Shown here one piece after another: positions 1 through 9,268 of a stretch of DNA of 64,000 nucleotides. The stretch lies in contig NZ_CP019985.1 of the NCBI RefSeq assembly GCF_002250115.1, positions 3,224,001 through 3,288,000 of the forward strand. The letters are read 5' to 3'. The position numbers were made by a program, and so were the translations under genes. A model generated the notes under the pieces. The model searched no databases, was not told the origin of the DNA, and was given only the letters and a program-made list of their open reading frames with translations. Numbering within the stretch: position 1 is the first letter of the stretch; the number at the start of each line of letters is the position of its first letter. This stretch comes from Shouchella clausii (lineage in GTDB: Bacteria > Bacillota > Bacilli > Bacillales > Bacillaceae_D).

Positions 1-288
1 AATCCCAAGCGTATCAATGAAAATTTGAAAATCATCTACGAAGGCTCGTCCAATAATTTAATGATAAGGAATGCCACCACGAATACTGCATGGCAATATT
101 ACGGCAGCACATCCGCTAAAGACATCATCATCTTAGAGGATGTGTTTTCTTTTAAAAACAGTCAGCCGATTTTTCCGGAAACGAATATGGAAGTGATTAC
201 CCTAGCTCCTGGGCCGAACGAAATAATTTTGTCAGGAACAAGCGGTGCATTTGAGATCGGTTTCGACTTTCAATTTTTATTTATCTAG
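1..288 (+). CDS. Phage distal tail (Dit-like) protein, C-terminal part
   Basis: The reading frame is open from base 1, so this is the C-terminal end of a gene that starts left of the window; about 95 residues are visible. The last 35 residues show the pattern typical of siphovirus distal tail proteins: an APGPNEI segment, an ISG/LSG turn and a final aromatic beta strand (FDFQFLF). Dit proteins form the hexameric hub joining the tail tube to the baseplate. The next gene is a tail spike, which agrees with that place in the module. The identity rests on this end segment and on position only. Confidence 0.6.
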   Translation, partial: NPKRINENLKIIYEGSSNNLMIRNATTNTAWQYYGSTSAKDIIILEDVFSFKNSQPIFPETNMEVITLAPGPNEIILSGTSGAFEIGFDFQFLFI

Positions 289-311
289 TGAACTAGCAAG
301 GAGGGAAGCAA

Positions 312-2963
312 GTGAATGATTATAATGCGCAGATTAATAGTGAAATTTACAAGCGGTTAATTGAAATTAGTGACTTAAAAAACTTAGCAGCAACAGCGAA
401 ATACCGCTCATTACGTGCTGAAGAATTGGCTCGCATCTCGGAAATGGAGTCTAAAATAACAAGGAAGCAAGTTAAGGCAGCACTCGAAGCAGGCGACCAA
501 CTAGAAGAAGTGAAAATGCTTCGCGTCGATCCTGAAACGGGAGAAAAATTTGATACGGCTGCCGATATGGTTGCCGCATACCAGCGACGAACGAAAGAGA
601 AAATTGACAAGATGCAGGCACAAATATTGCGAGAAGTGCATGTCGATGATTACGGTGCTGTACCGGATGGCGTCACGGACTCCACCGAAGCGTTTAAAAA
701 GGCGCTCGGTGACGGAAACGTCAAGGTGCATATGTCGGCTGGTGTGTATCGGGCAAGAATTAAAGCGCCTAGCGACTCAATTTTGGTTGGGCAGGGAATT
801 GACGTCACATATGTTAAATTGCCGGATGATGCCCCTGTTGATTCTTATGTTGTTACCAATGCCGACCATGTAAGCGGTGAGTCTCAAAACATACACTTGT
901 ACGACTTTACCGCCGATTGGAATGCGTCGCGCTATCCAGAAGAAGGGCGCCCGTCAGCGGCTGGGGGATACAAGTCGTCTGGAGTCGTGTTTGCCGGAGC
1001 AAAATTTTCATCGGCCACACGAGTAAAAGCTAAAGACTGCCTATTGCATTGTTTTGACATAACGGCGGGAAATGCCGAACAAGTGTATTTTTATGACGGC
1101 GATAAGGTGATGGATGTTAACCCGCTGTCCAAAAACCCGTCCGAATACATCATGCTTACGGACTGTATTGCAGATGGTCACGGGGATGACGGCTTTACGA
1201 CGCACCATAGTAATTACCTTTTTATTGAGGGCTGCTTTTCAACTGGCGCGACCAACTATTTGGACATCGGCCACAAAAACAGCAACGGTTTCGAAATGGA
1301 TGACGGCTCGCGCTTTGTCTTTGTTAGTCGGTGCGTGTCTAAGGAAAATACGCGCGGCTATGAGGTAAAAGGACATGATTATTCTCTAGCAGGTGCAAAC
1401 ATCCATTTTACCGACTGTATCGACATCGGCTCAGTCATTGGCTTTAACTTCCGTCACATGGGGCATTACGGCAGTGAGGGGCAAGAGCCATCCTTATCCG
1501 CAAAGGATATTAGTGTCTCAAATTGCGTATCCCTATTCCCGCAAAAAAGATCGTGGGGCGGAGATACAGACCCGCGCGCGCTGTTTGTGTCATCGTATAT
1601 GGGTGTCAATATCCAGGGGTTTGAAGCAATCGGCGACGAGAATTTTGACGGTGAATTTGTCATCGAGTTCGCACGCGAAAGCGGTCAATACAACCTAAGT
1701 AACGTCATTATTCGTGGGTTTACTAAAGCTACCTACGATCTAATGGTGCGTGGCGGCGGTCGTCGAGTGGATAGCGTCAACGTGTCAAACTTTATTGCGC
1801 GAGACAGCGCGAAAAATGGTATCTATGTGGGTGGCTCTGGTTTAGAAAACGCCCATCTTGTTAATATCCAGCTACACGGCCGTGATGTAGCAGGCTCTGT
1901 TGGCATTACACTAGCAAACAACCAAACGTCTGTGTTGCTTGCATACGCTGATCGTTACGAGAAAGCGGGTAGTATTGCGGGCGAATTAATCGATAATTTC
2001 CCAAACCTAATGAGGCAGAATACCAAGATTTCTTCGGGCGCTGGTATTCCGCGCGGCTCCAATACATCGTTGATCTCGACTTCCGGTGGCGCAACCACAA
2101 CAGAGGACGGCTTCAATAATGTCGGTATAGGCTCAAGCGGCGGTCCGCACATATCTGGTAGCAACTCGTTTGTGCTGGGTACTTCGCAAGGCTCGCGAGC
2201 CGAAGGTGACCGTACAGGGGTAATCGGCTCACAAAACTCGCGTGCTCAAGGTACAGCTTCGTTAGTGTTTGCATCCGGTTCAGTCCTAAATAACGAAAAC
2301 TATTGTATTTCTATGGGAGCCGGAAACGGCGACCCGTCCACACGTAACGCAAAAATTAAAATGTACACGGCTCAAGGTAACTTGAGGTATACGGGTACAA
2401 GTGAGGGCGGCAGCACGTTTAGTGACTATGCGGAGTATTTCGAGAGCCATGACGGGAAGAAGATTGAGACAGGTTACTTAGTGTCATTAGTCGGCAACAA
2501 GATAAAAAAGGCTGACAAGGGCGAGGAAATTATAGGGGCTATATCTGAGACAGCCGGGACTGTGCTAGGTTCGGCTGCTTTTGCGTGGCAAGACCGTTAC
2601 TTGAAAAATGAGTTCGGGGGCTATATCTACGAAAAGAAAGTCCTAAAAGAATATGACTTAGATGAGGAAGGAAACCAACTCGATACGTACAAAGAAGTTT
2701 TAGTTGACATGCCGAAAGAAAATCCAGAATATGACGCGAGTCGGGACTACAAGCCGCGTGCCGAACGTGATGAATGGCACGTTGTCGGTATCACAGGGCA
2801 AGTCCATGTCCGCATAGATGAAACGGTCGAAGAAGGCGATAAAATCAGCGCAATTGGCGGCATTGCGACTAAAGACGAAAACGGCCAATTTATTGTGATG
2901 AACATTACGACACCTTACGATTCTGACAAGGGTTACGGTGTTGCGGTTGTTTTCATCCGTTAA
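312..2963 (+). CDS. Tail spike: pectate-lyase-fold beta-helix with C-terminal Peptidase_G2 autoproteolytic domain
   Basis: An 883-residue protein with GTG start, 7 bases behind AAGGAGGG. Residues 1-100 are helical and charged, as expected of a tail-attachment region. Near residue 113 comes the VDDYGAVPDGVTD signature of Pectate_lyase_3 proteins, followed by roughly 450 residues of beta-helix-like sequence. Such domains bind or cut surface glycans of the host. Around residue 697 the STFSDYAEYFE motif opens the Peptidase_G2 (intramolecular chaperone) domain known from phi29/GA-1 appendages, which assists trimer folding and then cuts itself off. It follows the Dit gene and precedes BppU. The glycan substrate cannot be deduced. 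Confidence 0.85.
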   Translation: MNDYNAQINSEIYKRLIEISDLKNLAATAKYRSLRAEELARISEMESKITRKQVKAALEAGDQLEEVKMLRVDPETGEKFDTAADMVAAYQRRTKEKIDKMQAQILREVHVDDYGAVPDGVTDSTEAFKKALGDGNVKVHMSAGVYRARIKAPSDSILVGQGIDVTYVKLPDDAPVDSYVVTNADHVSGESQNIHLYDFTADWNASRYPEEGRPSAAGGYKSSGVVFAGAKFSSATRVKAKDCLLHCFDITAGNAEQVYFYDGDKVMDVNPLSKNPSEYIMLTDCIADGHGDDGFTTHHSNYLFIEGCFSTGATNYLDIGHKNSNGFEMDDGSRFVFVSRCVSKENTRGYEVKGHDYSLAGANIHFTDCIDIGSVIGFNFRHMGHYGSEGQEPSLSAKDISVSNCVSLFPQKRSWGGDTDPRALFVSSYMGVNIQGFEAIGDENFDGEFVIEFARESGQYNLSNVIIRGFTKATYDLMVRGGGRRVDSVNVSNFIARDSAKNGIYVGGSGLENAHLVNIQLHGRDVAGSVGITLANNQTSVLLAYADRYEKAGSIAGELIDNFPNLMRQNTKISSGAGIPRGSNTSLISTSGGATTTEDGFNNVGIGSSGGPHISGSNSFVLGTSQGSRAEGDRTGVIGSQNSRAQGTASLVFASGSVLNNENYCISMGAGNGDPSTRNAKIKMYTAQGNLRYTGTSEGGSTFSDYAEYFESHDGKKIETGYLVSLVGNKIKKADKGEEIIGAISETAGTVLGSAAFAWQDRYLKNEFGGYIYEKKVLKEYDLDEEGNQLDTYKEVLVDMPKENPEYDASRDYKPRAERDEWHVVGITGQVHVRIDETVEEGDKISAIGGIATKDENGQFIVMNITTPYDSDKGYGVAVVFIR

Positions 2964-2980
2964 AGGGGGGATTAATTGAC

Positions 2981-5248
2981 ATGCAGATGAAACAGTTTGA
3001 CAGCCGCCATGATGTACGATTAGTCATTCCAAACGAATATCGGCTGTGGGAAGAGGCAGAAGTCCATTTTTTGATGGAGGATGCCTCTAAAAATTTGCTA
3101 GTGAATGACAAAGCCGATTATGTGAATAAAGAAACGGGCGAAGTGGTCTATCGTTTGAGGGAAGTAGACACGATGAAGCCCGGCTGCCACAAAGCCGTTT
3201 TCCGCATTGATTACGGCGATGGCACAACGATGAGCTTCCCACAGCGGGGCTACATCGCGGTAAAGGTAGAGCGCACCATCCATAACGGACGCGACACACA
3301 GATTGTCGAAGAAATCGCGCTTAAAGTTTCGCTGATTGACCAGAAATTTGCTGATCTTGCAGAAGAAGTAGACGAATGGAGAGAAAACGTCGCGGATGAT
3401 GTAAAAGAAAAGGTCTATGACAATTTAGATATAGACCGTCTCAGTAATAAAGAAGTCATCGATGCACGCGGCGGTAAAAAAGATTTAAACGAGCGCATAA
3501 CGGATATTGACGAAGAAATCATTTCCCATATCGCGGACAAAAAGAATCCTCACGGGGTTAAAAGCGAGGATGTCAACGTTATTGGACGTTTGTCAGTTGA
3601 TGCCCCCTCTACAGCCTACCCAGTAGGCGTCTCGGTTTTTGACATCAGTGGGAGCGGATGGCCGTCTACACACGGCACTGTGATGACGGTCAAAATCAAT
3701 GAAAACCGTATTTCTCAGTATTATTTTGATAGAGCGGATACAGTTGCAAACACGGGTATTTTGTTCCGGTCGTCTCATACAGCAAATGGCTGGGGCGAAT
3801 TTTACCGAATTGAAACAACGGCCGGTGCACAAGCGAAAGTTGACGCTCATGCAAACAACAAAAATAATCCCCATGGGACAACGAAGGCTCACGTTGGTCT
3901 GAGTAACGTCCCAAACTGGAGTGGAGCAACTCAAGCCGAAGCGCGAGCAGGGACAAATGACTCTAAGATCATGACACCGCTACGGACAAAAGAATCAATC
4001 GATACTTTTGCCAGCCAAGCGACAATTATCCCTGCATTATCTGCCAATACAACAGGTATTGATTACCCCTTGGGGCTGACCACGTTCATGCATTCGAACC
4101 TTGGTTATCCTACAAATCACGGTACAATACTTAACATTAAAGTGTCTAACTTACGGTTTACCCAATGGTATTTCCCTCATTCTATAAGACATGAGGAAAT
4201 CGGAGCTTACTTCCGGCATTTTTACGACGGGGATGGCTGGACTGACTGGCAGAAAGTAGCAACATACGCAGAGGTAATCGATCTAATTGATGAGCACGCC
4301 GCGAGAACGGACAACCCGCACAAGGTGACATCACAGCAAGTAAATATCATATCTCCTCGAAGAGCAGATATACCTGGTTCAGATTATCCAACAGGAGTTA
4401 CTCTATTTTCCCAAACTAACGGACTTAGTAATGGGTATCCTGAAAATCTTGCTGTTATAGTGACTGACAAGGTAGAAAACTATAGGATGGTCCAGACATG
4501 CTATAGAGCTAATGGTGATTCTATAAATGCAATGTGGTTACGCAAGTGGAGACCCGATCTACCCGATACGGGTTGGAGCGATTGGGAGCAAATAGAAACC
4601 GCTTCTGGTGCTCAGGCAAAGGTAGACGCGCACGCCAGCGACAAAAGCAATCCCCACGGCGTCACCAAAGCACAAGTAGGACTATCTAATGTAGATAACG
4701 CCAAACAAGCTACAAAAGCTGAGTTTGATGCTTTTGTCGCGCTAAGGAACAATCCGCATAACGTCACTAAAAGCCAGGTCGGTTTGGGTAACGTGCAAAA
4801 TTATCCTGTTGCAAGTCAGGCTCAAGCCGAAGCTGGCACACATACGGGTAGCTTTATGACGCCACAAAGGACGAAGCAGGCTTTTAGTGCGTTTGCAAAT
4901 GAGCCGCTTAACTGGATTCGCGCTAGTTTGCAATCGACCTGGAGCCATTCGGGGAGTTGGCCCGTTCGGTATGCCAAGGATTCGACGGGGACTGTCTATA
5001 TTGAAGGTTCAATGAATGGCGGCGCAATCGGTGGCGACCCTGCAATTGTCCAGTTTACGTTGCCGCCTGGATATAGGCCCGGACAAACGTCTTATTTTTG
5101 GCTGGTAGGCAGTTCATCAGGTACCACTGGCGCGCAAGGCTTGCGTTGCTACCTGGGAGCAAACGGAAACTTTATCATCCAAGACATGACTTGGCCTGGT
5201 GCCACGCAATTCGTTGCCGTCAATATCGTGTTTAAGGCTGGTAATTAA
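2981..5248 (+). CDS. BppU-family baseplate upper protein fused to repeat fibre
   Basis: A 755-residue protein. Residues 1-110 match the BppU N-terminal domain (beta-sandwich that holds receptor-binding proteins on the baseplate). The rest is modular: five copies of an NPHxVTxxQVxLxNV fibre motif begin near residues 189, 296, 445, 557 and 591. Between them lie three knob-like modules (about 205-275, 345-425, 455-535) with a YPxGVxxF...GYPxxHGT...W pattern resembling pyocin-knob domains. The last 100 residues form a Gly-rich beta domain, probably the tip. It lies 17 bases after the spike gene with an AAAGGGGGG ribosome site. Role: host adsorption at the cell wall (inference from family). Confidence 0.85.
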   Translation: MQMKQFDSRHDVRLVIPNEYRLWEEAEVHFLMEDASKNLLVNDKADYVNKETGEVVYRLREVDTMKPGCHKAVFRIDYGDGTTMSFPQRGYIAVKVERTIHNGRDTQIVEEIALKVSLIDQKFADLAEEVDEWRENVADDVKEKVYDNLDIDRLSNKEVIDARGGKKDLNERITDIDEEIISHIADKKNPHGVKSEDVNVIGRLSVDAPSTAYPVGVSVFDISGSGWPSTHGTVMTVKINENRISQYYFDRADTVANTGILFRSSHTANGWGEFYRIETTAGAQAKVDAHANNKNNPHGTTKAHVGLSNVPNWSGATQAEARAGTNDSKIMTPLRTKESIDTFASQATIIPALSANTTGIDYPLGLTTFMHSNLGYPTNHGTILNIKVSNLRFTQWYFPHSIRHEEIGAYFRHFYDGDGWTDWQKVATYAEVIDLIDEHAARTDNPHKVTSQQVNIISPRRADIPGSDYPTGVTLFSQTNGLSNGYPENLAVIVTDKVENYRMVQTCYRANGDSINAMWLRKWRPDLPDTGWSDWEQIETASGAQAKVDAHASDKSNPHGVTKAQVGLSNVDNAKQATKAEFDAFVALRNNPHNVTKSQVGLGNVQNYPVASQAQAEAGTHTGSFMTPQRTKQAFSAFANEPLNWIRASLQSTWSHSGSWPVRYAKDSTGTVYIEGSMNGGAIGGDPAIVQFTLPPGYRPGQTSYFWLVGSSSGTTGAQGLRCYLGANGNFIIQDMTWPGATQFVAVNIVFKAGN

Positions 5249-5259
5249 GGAGGGGTACA

Positions 5260-5634
5260 ATGAGGCAGTTTTATAGGATAGATAATGATGGCTATTATAT
5301 CGAGCCAATCGTTTTGGATGCGGTCGAAAAACCAAAGGGCGATGTATACACTGACCCAGAGACAAATCTTAGTTATGAGTTGCCGCCTAATACGGTTATT
5401 GATTCATTTCCAGATGGTCTGTTTCGTCCTCGCTTTTTAGACGGAAAATGGTCGGAGGGCGCAACGGAAGAAGAAATAGAAGAGTGGATGCGGCCGCCAG
5501 AACGCCCAGCGACGGAAGTGGAACTCATTGCCCAGCAAGTCACAGACCAAGAACTAAGTGATATGGAGCAATGGCAATCCATAACCGATCAGGAAATCCG
5601 GCTGACAGCATTGGAGGGGGTAAAGCATGAGTGA
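5260..5634 (+). CDS. Hypothetical phage protein next to tail fibre
   Basis: A 124-residue acidic protein with an AAGGAGGGG ribosome site 11 bases behind the fibre gene. The first 70 residues carry short aspartate/proline-rich stretches (YIEPIVLDAV, DGLFRPRF) and the C-terminal half is a predicted helix rich in Glu and Gln. Proteins of this size and layout directly after fibre genes are often accessory or assembly proteins, and the Glu-rich helix resembles the C-terminal part of XkdW-type proteins, but I do not recognise a defined family. Its stop codon overlaps the start of the XkdX gene by 8 bases, so the two are translationally coupled. Confidence 0.7.
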   Translation: MRQFYRIDNDGYYIEPIVLDAVEKPKGDVYTDPETNLSYELPPNTVIDSFPDGLFRPRFLDGKWSEGATEEEIEEWMRPPERPATEVELIAQQVTDQELSDMEQWQSITDQEIRLTALEGVKHE

Positions 5635-5797
5635 GGAAGTTATTAGAAGCCCGCGCTTTGAAGACCTAAAAAGAAGATATGAAAAAAACTGGTGCAGAAA
5701 AGATCAGTTAAGGCGCTTTGTAGAATTAGAGGCGCTAACACCCGAAGAATATGAGCTTATAACTGGAGAACCCTTTGAGCTCGAGTTAGTAGAATGA
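5627..5797 (+). CDS. XkdX family protein
   Basis: A 56-residue protein overlapping the preceding gene by 8 bases, with TTGGAGGGGG ahead of its ATG. It has the family pattern: a central Tyr-x3-Trp helix (YEKNWCRKDQL) followed by LTPEEYELITGEP, matching the ITPEEYKEITG tail of PBSX XkdX-type proteins. XkdX proteins sit between the tail fibre and lysis genes in many Firmicute phages; their molecular role is unknown. Confidence 0.85.
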   Translation: MSEEVIRSPRFEDLKRRYEKNWCRKDQLRRFVELEALTPEEYELITGEPFELELVE

Positions 5798-5860
5798 ATT
5801 AATAGAAGGATTTCCCCCTTTTTTGTCGTATAATGGAATGATGAAAGAGGGGGAGATAAA

Positions 5861-6499
5861 ATGAAAGACGAATACCGTAATGATCAATTGATTAAATGGG
5901 AAAAAATGCTGAAGGATCTCTTCAAAGGTGATATTCCATTAAAAAGGGAGTGGCATGAACCTATAGAGATTATAAGAGTATTGAATTTTATAGGTAAAAA
6001 TGTCGCTGACAACCACACATTCATGCCTCGGAGTGGGGGTGTCGATATAGAAGGTTGTTCTTTATCAAATGAAAAAGATTGTATTGAGATCAATTTTGGA
6101 TACAATACAGTGGTTAAACCGAAAAGGTTAACATTCCAATACTTCGAGAACGCAGATACTGAATGGGCATATTTTTATTTAGAGCTTAACGATCTTAAAA
6201 AGTCAGAGCCTTATGAAGACAGCGAAAGTATCATGGAGGAAGTTGTTGAAGTAGAACCAGGAGAATACTTAGATAGAGGAATGTGGGACTATTATCGAGA
6301 TGAATTACCAGACGACGCAAGAATAGTAGTTCGATATACTTCAGGAAACATGGTTACTTTTTCAAAGGGTTCATTATATAACATGAATAGTGGAACCTAT
6401 GATGCCCGACATAGTAAAATGGGTCGAGATAAATTCAAAAAATATATAGAAGAAGTAGTACATCGTATTAATGAAGAAGGTGTTAAAGGAGGAAAATAA
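5861..6499 (+). CDS. Unrecognised 212-residue protein, likely prophage cargo (moron)
   Basis: A 212-residue acidic protein without signal peptide or membrane segment. The region before it is AT-rich and holds a perfect TATAAT (5829-5834) and an AGAGGGGGAG ribosome site; no good -35 box is visible. It stands between XkdX and the tail-endopeptidase gene, which normally lie in one uninterrupted tail module. That position, its own -10-like box and its different base composition suggest a lysogen-expressed insertion. Visible features are an N-terminal helical segment, a middle beta-rich part (IEINFGYNTVVKPKR) and a C-terminal Lys-rich helix. No family recognised; a superinfection-exclusion or immunity role would be speculation. 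Confidence 0.65.
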   Translation: MKDEYRNDQLIKWEKMLKDLFKGDIPLKREWHEPIEIIRVLNFIGKNVADNHTFMPRSGGVDIEGCSLSNEKDCIEINFGYNTVVKPKRLTFQYFENADTEWAYFYLELNDLKKSEPYEDSESIMEEVVEVEPGEYLDRGMWDYYRDELPDDARIVVRYTSGNMVTFSKGSLYNMNSGTYDARHSKMGRDKFKKYIEEVVHRINEEGVKGGK

Positions 6500-6502
6500 A
6501 TT

Positions 6503-7894
6503 GTGATGATAAAATTACCAATCCTCCACCCCATGAAGGGTGATATTCAACCGATCATAGATTTCGATGAAGAAAACTTTACTATTAGAGAGGTAGGCGC
6601 AGGAGAGCGTTCTATCTCTTTTTCTTTGCTTAAAACAGTTCGTAATGTACACGTATTCGATGCCCTGACTCACAAACAAAAAGTCGAGGTGGATGGCAAT
6701 AAGTATGTGATAGATACGATAGACAAATCAGGGGACAGCGTTATACGTAAGTCGATAACTGCCCAGCATGAGATTGTTGACCGGATGCGCAGCGAGTTTT
6801 ATAAAGGTTCTCATACGCAAACTCTATCGATTCAGAGATGTATGGAGATATGTTTTGCTGGTACTGGCATGACGTATGAAATACGTGGTTCTTTTGACAA
6901 TAAGGAGTTTGAAAACTTTGGTCAGAATAATCAATGGGAACTCTTCAAACAATGCCTTGGCCGCTTTGATGCTGAGTATGATGTCACGGGTATACACGTT
7001 ATCATCGCCCCTGTGGGAAGCTTAGGAGTCAATCAAGTACAGACGCAGTTTAGACATGACCACAACACCATTACCATCGAAGAACACATTGATGCATCTG
7101 AACTAGCGACGTATGGCGAAGCTTATGCGAACTGGAATGATGAAAAGGAAAAGTATGATTTACATGTGACATACGTTTCTCCTAATGCTGAAAATTATGT
7201 TGATGAAAATGGGAAGGTCAAATACTACCATAAAGTGATTTATGATGATCGGTTTGAGCATGCTGATGCCCTGAAACAAAAACTGATCAGCGAAATGAAA
7301 GACGTGCCAGATTACTCAATTACAATTACGCTTGCTGAGTTACGAAAAAATGGTGTGCTGCTGCATCCATATAATTTGTTCGACTATGTATGGGTGATAT
7401 ACGAGCCTTTCAACATGGTGATCCAGGCGCGTATTACGGCACAGACTCGCTATCCCTTCGCTGTGGGCAGGAGTCCCGAAATCGAAATTGGTAATTTTCG
7501 CAGGGACATATCGAAGCAAATGGCGCAGGCTAACAAGGCATCAAAAAAGATCGAAAGCGTGGCTGGTCAAACGACAAGGGCGCTATCCACAGCGGTGAAG
7601 GCAGATAATAATGCAAGGCAGGCGATTGAACTTGTTAATGGTGCTGATGGACAGTTGCAGTTGCATATCCAAAATACGCAATTACACCTTCGGCCTGGGG
7701 AGCGCGAAAAATGGGATGGCAAGCCTGACTATGGCGATGTTGAACAAGACGCTGCTTGGGCGTTGAATGAGGCCCGCAAGTATACCGACCAGCGAGTCGG
7801 GGAGGTGATGTCTATTGTAGATGCCCTGATTCAAAAAGTTGAGGATATTGACCGAAGGCTAAAAGCATTAGAAGGAAACCAAGGAACCGTATAG
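6503..7894 (+). CDS. Phage tail protein, prophage-endopeptidase-tail (Tal-like) family
   Basis: A 463-residue protein; GTG at 6503 (ATG at 6506 is the alternative) behind AAAGGAGGA. The first 330 residues have the baseplate-hub pattern of the Prophage_tail/endopeptidase family: an N-terminal beta domain with FDEENFTIREV, a FEAQ-like middle, and the segment around IHVIIAPVGSLG followed by LATYGEAYANWND. The C-terminal 120 residues are helical, ending in a coiled coil that would trimerise. In most phages this gene directly follows Dit; here it lies four structural genes and one cargo gene downstream. The family call is fairly firm; whether it has peptidase activity is not shown. Confidence 0.75.
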   Translation: MMIKLPILHPMKGDIQPIIDFDEENFTIREVGAGERSISFSLLKTVRNVHVFDALTHKQKVEVDGNKYVIDTIDKSGDSVIRKSITAQHEIVDRMRSEFYKGSHTQTLSIQRCMEICFAGTGMTYEIRGSFDNKEFENFGQNNQWELFKQCLGRFDAEYDVTGIHVIIAPVGSLGVNQVQTQFRHDHNTITIEEHIDASELATYGEAYANWNDEKEKYDLHVTYVSPNAENYVDENGKVKYYHKVIYDDRFEHADALKQKLISEMKDVPDYSITITLAELRKNGVLLHPYNLFDYVWVIYEPFNMVIQARITAQTRYPFAVGRSPEIEIGNFRRDISKQMAQANKASKKIESVAGQTTRALSTAVKADNNARQAIELVNGADGQLQLHIQNTQLHLRPGEREKWDGKPDYGDVEQDAAWALNEARKYTDQRVGEVMSIVDALIQKVEDIDRRLKALEGNQGTV

Positions 7895-7905
7895 GTTCTT
7901 TTTTA
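7881..7905 (+). terminator. Intrinsic terminator between tail and lysis genes
   Basis: AAGGAACC pairs with GGTTCTTT over 8 base pairs (one G-U) around the 5-base loop GTATA, followed by a T-rich run. It overlaps the last codons of the tail gene and would separate or weaken transcription into the holin gene. Confidence 0.6.
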
Positions 7906-7930
7906 TTTCAAATGAAAAGGTTGTGTAGAC

Positions 7931-8341
7931 GTGGAACAAATATCTTTCTTTTTAAACTTTCAAAACTTAGAGGTAGCAAAGCTGTATTTGTTCGGCCCTG
8001 TTAAGTTTTTAGATTTGTTGATTGTATTAATGGTAATCGACATTATCACTGGTGTTATGAAAGCAGTTAAGCTAAAAGACTTGCGCAGTCGGTCAGCCCT
8101 TTTTGGTTATGCGCGGAAGATCGCCATATTTGGCATTATAATTGTCGCGAATATCGTGGACAGAATACTAGACCTAAACGGCATGGTTGCAACGACAACT
8201 GTGCTTTTTTACATGGCAAATGAAGCGCTGTCTATTGTAGAAAACGCAAGCAGAATTGGGCTGAAAGTTCCGCCAGTTATCATGGAAAAACTACGCGGCT
8301 TTGACGAACACGGCCCTGAGAATAAAAAGGAGAGTGAATAA
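7931..8341 (+). CDS. Phage holin (phage_holin_4-like)
   Basis: A 136-residue protein with GTG start. It has three hydrophobic segments (about residues 25-45, 65-85 and 90-105) separated by the charged loop KAVKLKDLRSRSALFGYARK, which is the hallmark of the Cph1/phi29-type holin family PF05105. The C-terminus is charged and cytosolic. Holins permeabilise the cell membrane at the end of the lytic cycle so that endolysin reaches the wall. The amidase gene starts 3 bases after its stop, forming the usual two-gene lysis cassette. Confidence 0.9.
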   Translation: MEQISFFLNFQNLEVAKLYLFGPVKFLDLLIVLMVIDIITGVMKAVKLKDLRSRSALFGYARKIAIFGIIIVANIVDRILDLNGMVATTTVLFYMANEALSIVENASRIGLKVPPVIMEKLRGFDEHGPENKKESE

Positions 8342-8343
8342 GA

Positions 8344-9231
8344 ATGGCTAAAAAACCAACTATTAAAAATGCAGGATTAACTTTTCGTGAGAGTCTAACT
8401 CCACTAGCAAAATCTAAAGTTAAAAAGATTGTGCAGCATCATATGGCGCACCAAACTTGGGATATTCATGATGTCCATAAATTTCACCGTAACTCAAACG
8501 GCTGGTCAGGTATCGGCTATAACTATTGGATTGCTTTCGACGGTACTATTTACCAAGGTCGCGGCTTTAATGTAGGTGCACATGTGTTGAACCATAACCA
8601 CTATACACTTGGTGTAGGATATCAAGGTGATTTTACTAAGCAAAATATGACCGATGCCCAACTACAAGCAGGAGCTGCACTTAATGCTTGGTTAGTGTCA
8701 GAATGCAACTTAAAAGCATCAGATATCATTGGCCATAAAGATTTGGCATCAACAGCTTGCCCAGGCAAAAACTTCCGCATGACTGAGCTTAGGAATTTGG
8801 TGTCCGGCGGTAAAGTTTCTGAGCCGAAACCTACAAACCCTACTGGTGATGCGTTTATCCGCCAAGTCCAAGAATGGTGCTGCAACTACGGTTACAAAGT
8901 TGTGGTAGACGGATTAAAAGGACCTAAAACTCACCAAGCTTTGGTAAAAGTCTATCAAAACGAGCTAAACAAGCAGTTCGGTGCAGGCCTTGCTGTGGAT
9001 GGCATCCCAGGCCCTAAAACTTATGCGGCTGCTCGTAATGTCCGCAAAGGTGCAAAAGGTAATTTAACCCGTGTTCTGCAAGCTCTGTTATATCTAGCCG
9101 GATTTAACCCAGGGCCATTTGATGGTCATTTTGGCGGAGGGACTGAAGCGGCTGTTCGCGACTTCCAGAGAGCTAAAAAACTTACTATTGACGGTATTGC
9201 CGGAAAGGCTACATGGAAGGCTTTGCTGTAA
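8344..9231 (+). CDS. N-acetylmuramoyl-L-alanine amidase (endolysin) with peptidoglycan-binding domains
   Basis: A 295-residue endolysin. Residues 25-150 are an Amidase_2/PGRP domain: H32/H33 in IVQHHMAH, and H131 and C139 in IIGHKDLASTACPGKNF are the zinc-ligand positions. Two peptidoglycan-binding-like repeats follow (about 168-230 and 236-295), each ending with a GLKGPKTHQAL, GIPGPKTYAA or GIAGKATWKALL motif. The enzyme cuts the amide bond between muramic acid and L-alanine of the peptide stem. No signal peptide is present, so export through the holin upstream is expected. Confidence 0.93.
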   Translation: MAKKPTIKNAGLTFRESLTPLAKSKVKKIVQHHMAHQTWDIHDVHKFHRNSNGWSGIGYNYWIAFDGTIYQGRGFNVGAHVLNHNHYTLGVGYQGDFTKQNMTDAQLQAGAALNAWLVSECNLKASDIIGHKDLASTACPGKNFRMTELRNLVSGGKVSEPKPTNPTGDAFIRQVQEWCCNYGYKVVVDGLKGPKTHQALVKVYQNELNKQFGAGLAVDGIPGPKTYAAARNVRKGAKGNLTRVLQALLYLAGFNPGPFDGHFGGGTEAAVRDFQRAKKLTIDGIAGKATWKALL

Positions 9232-9237
9232 TAAAAA

Positions 9238-9268
9238 TAAGCCCCGCGCTAAGATAGGCGGGGTTGCT
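9238..9268. terminator. Terminator between convergent amidase and 147-residue gene
   Basis: CCCCGC (9242-9247) pairs with GCGGGG (9258-9263). On the minus strand the hairpin is followed by a T-rich stretch, so it works best for the leftward gene; it may also stop rightward lysis transcription. Confidence 0.6.
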
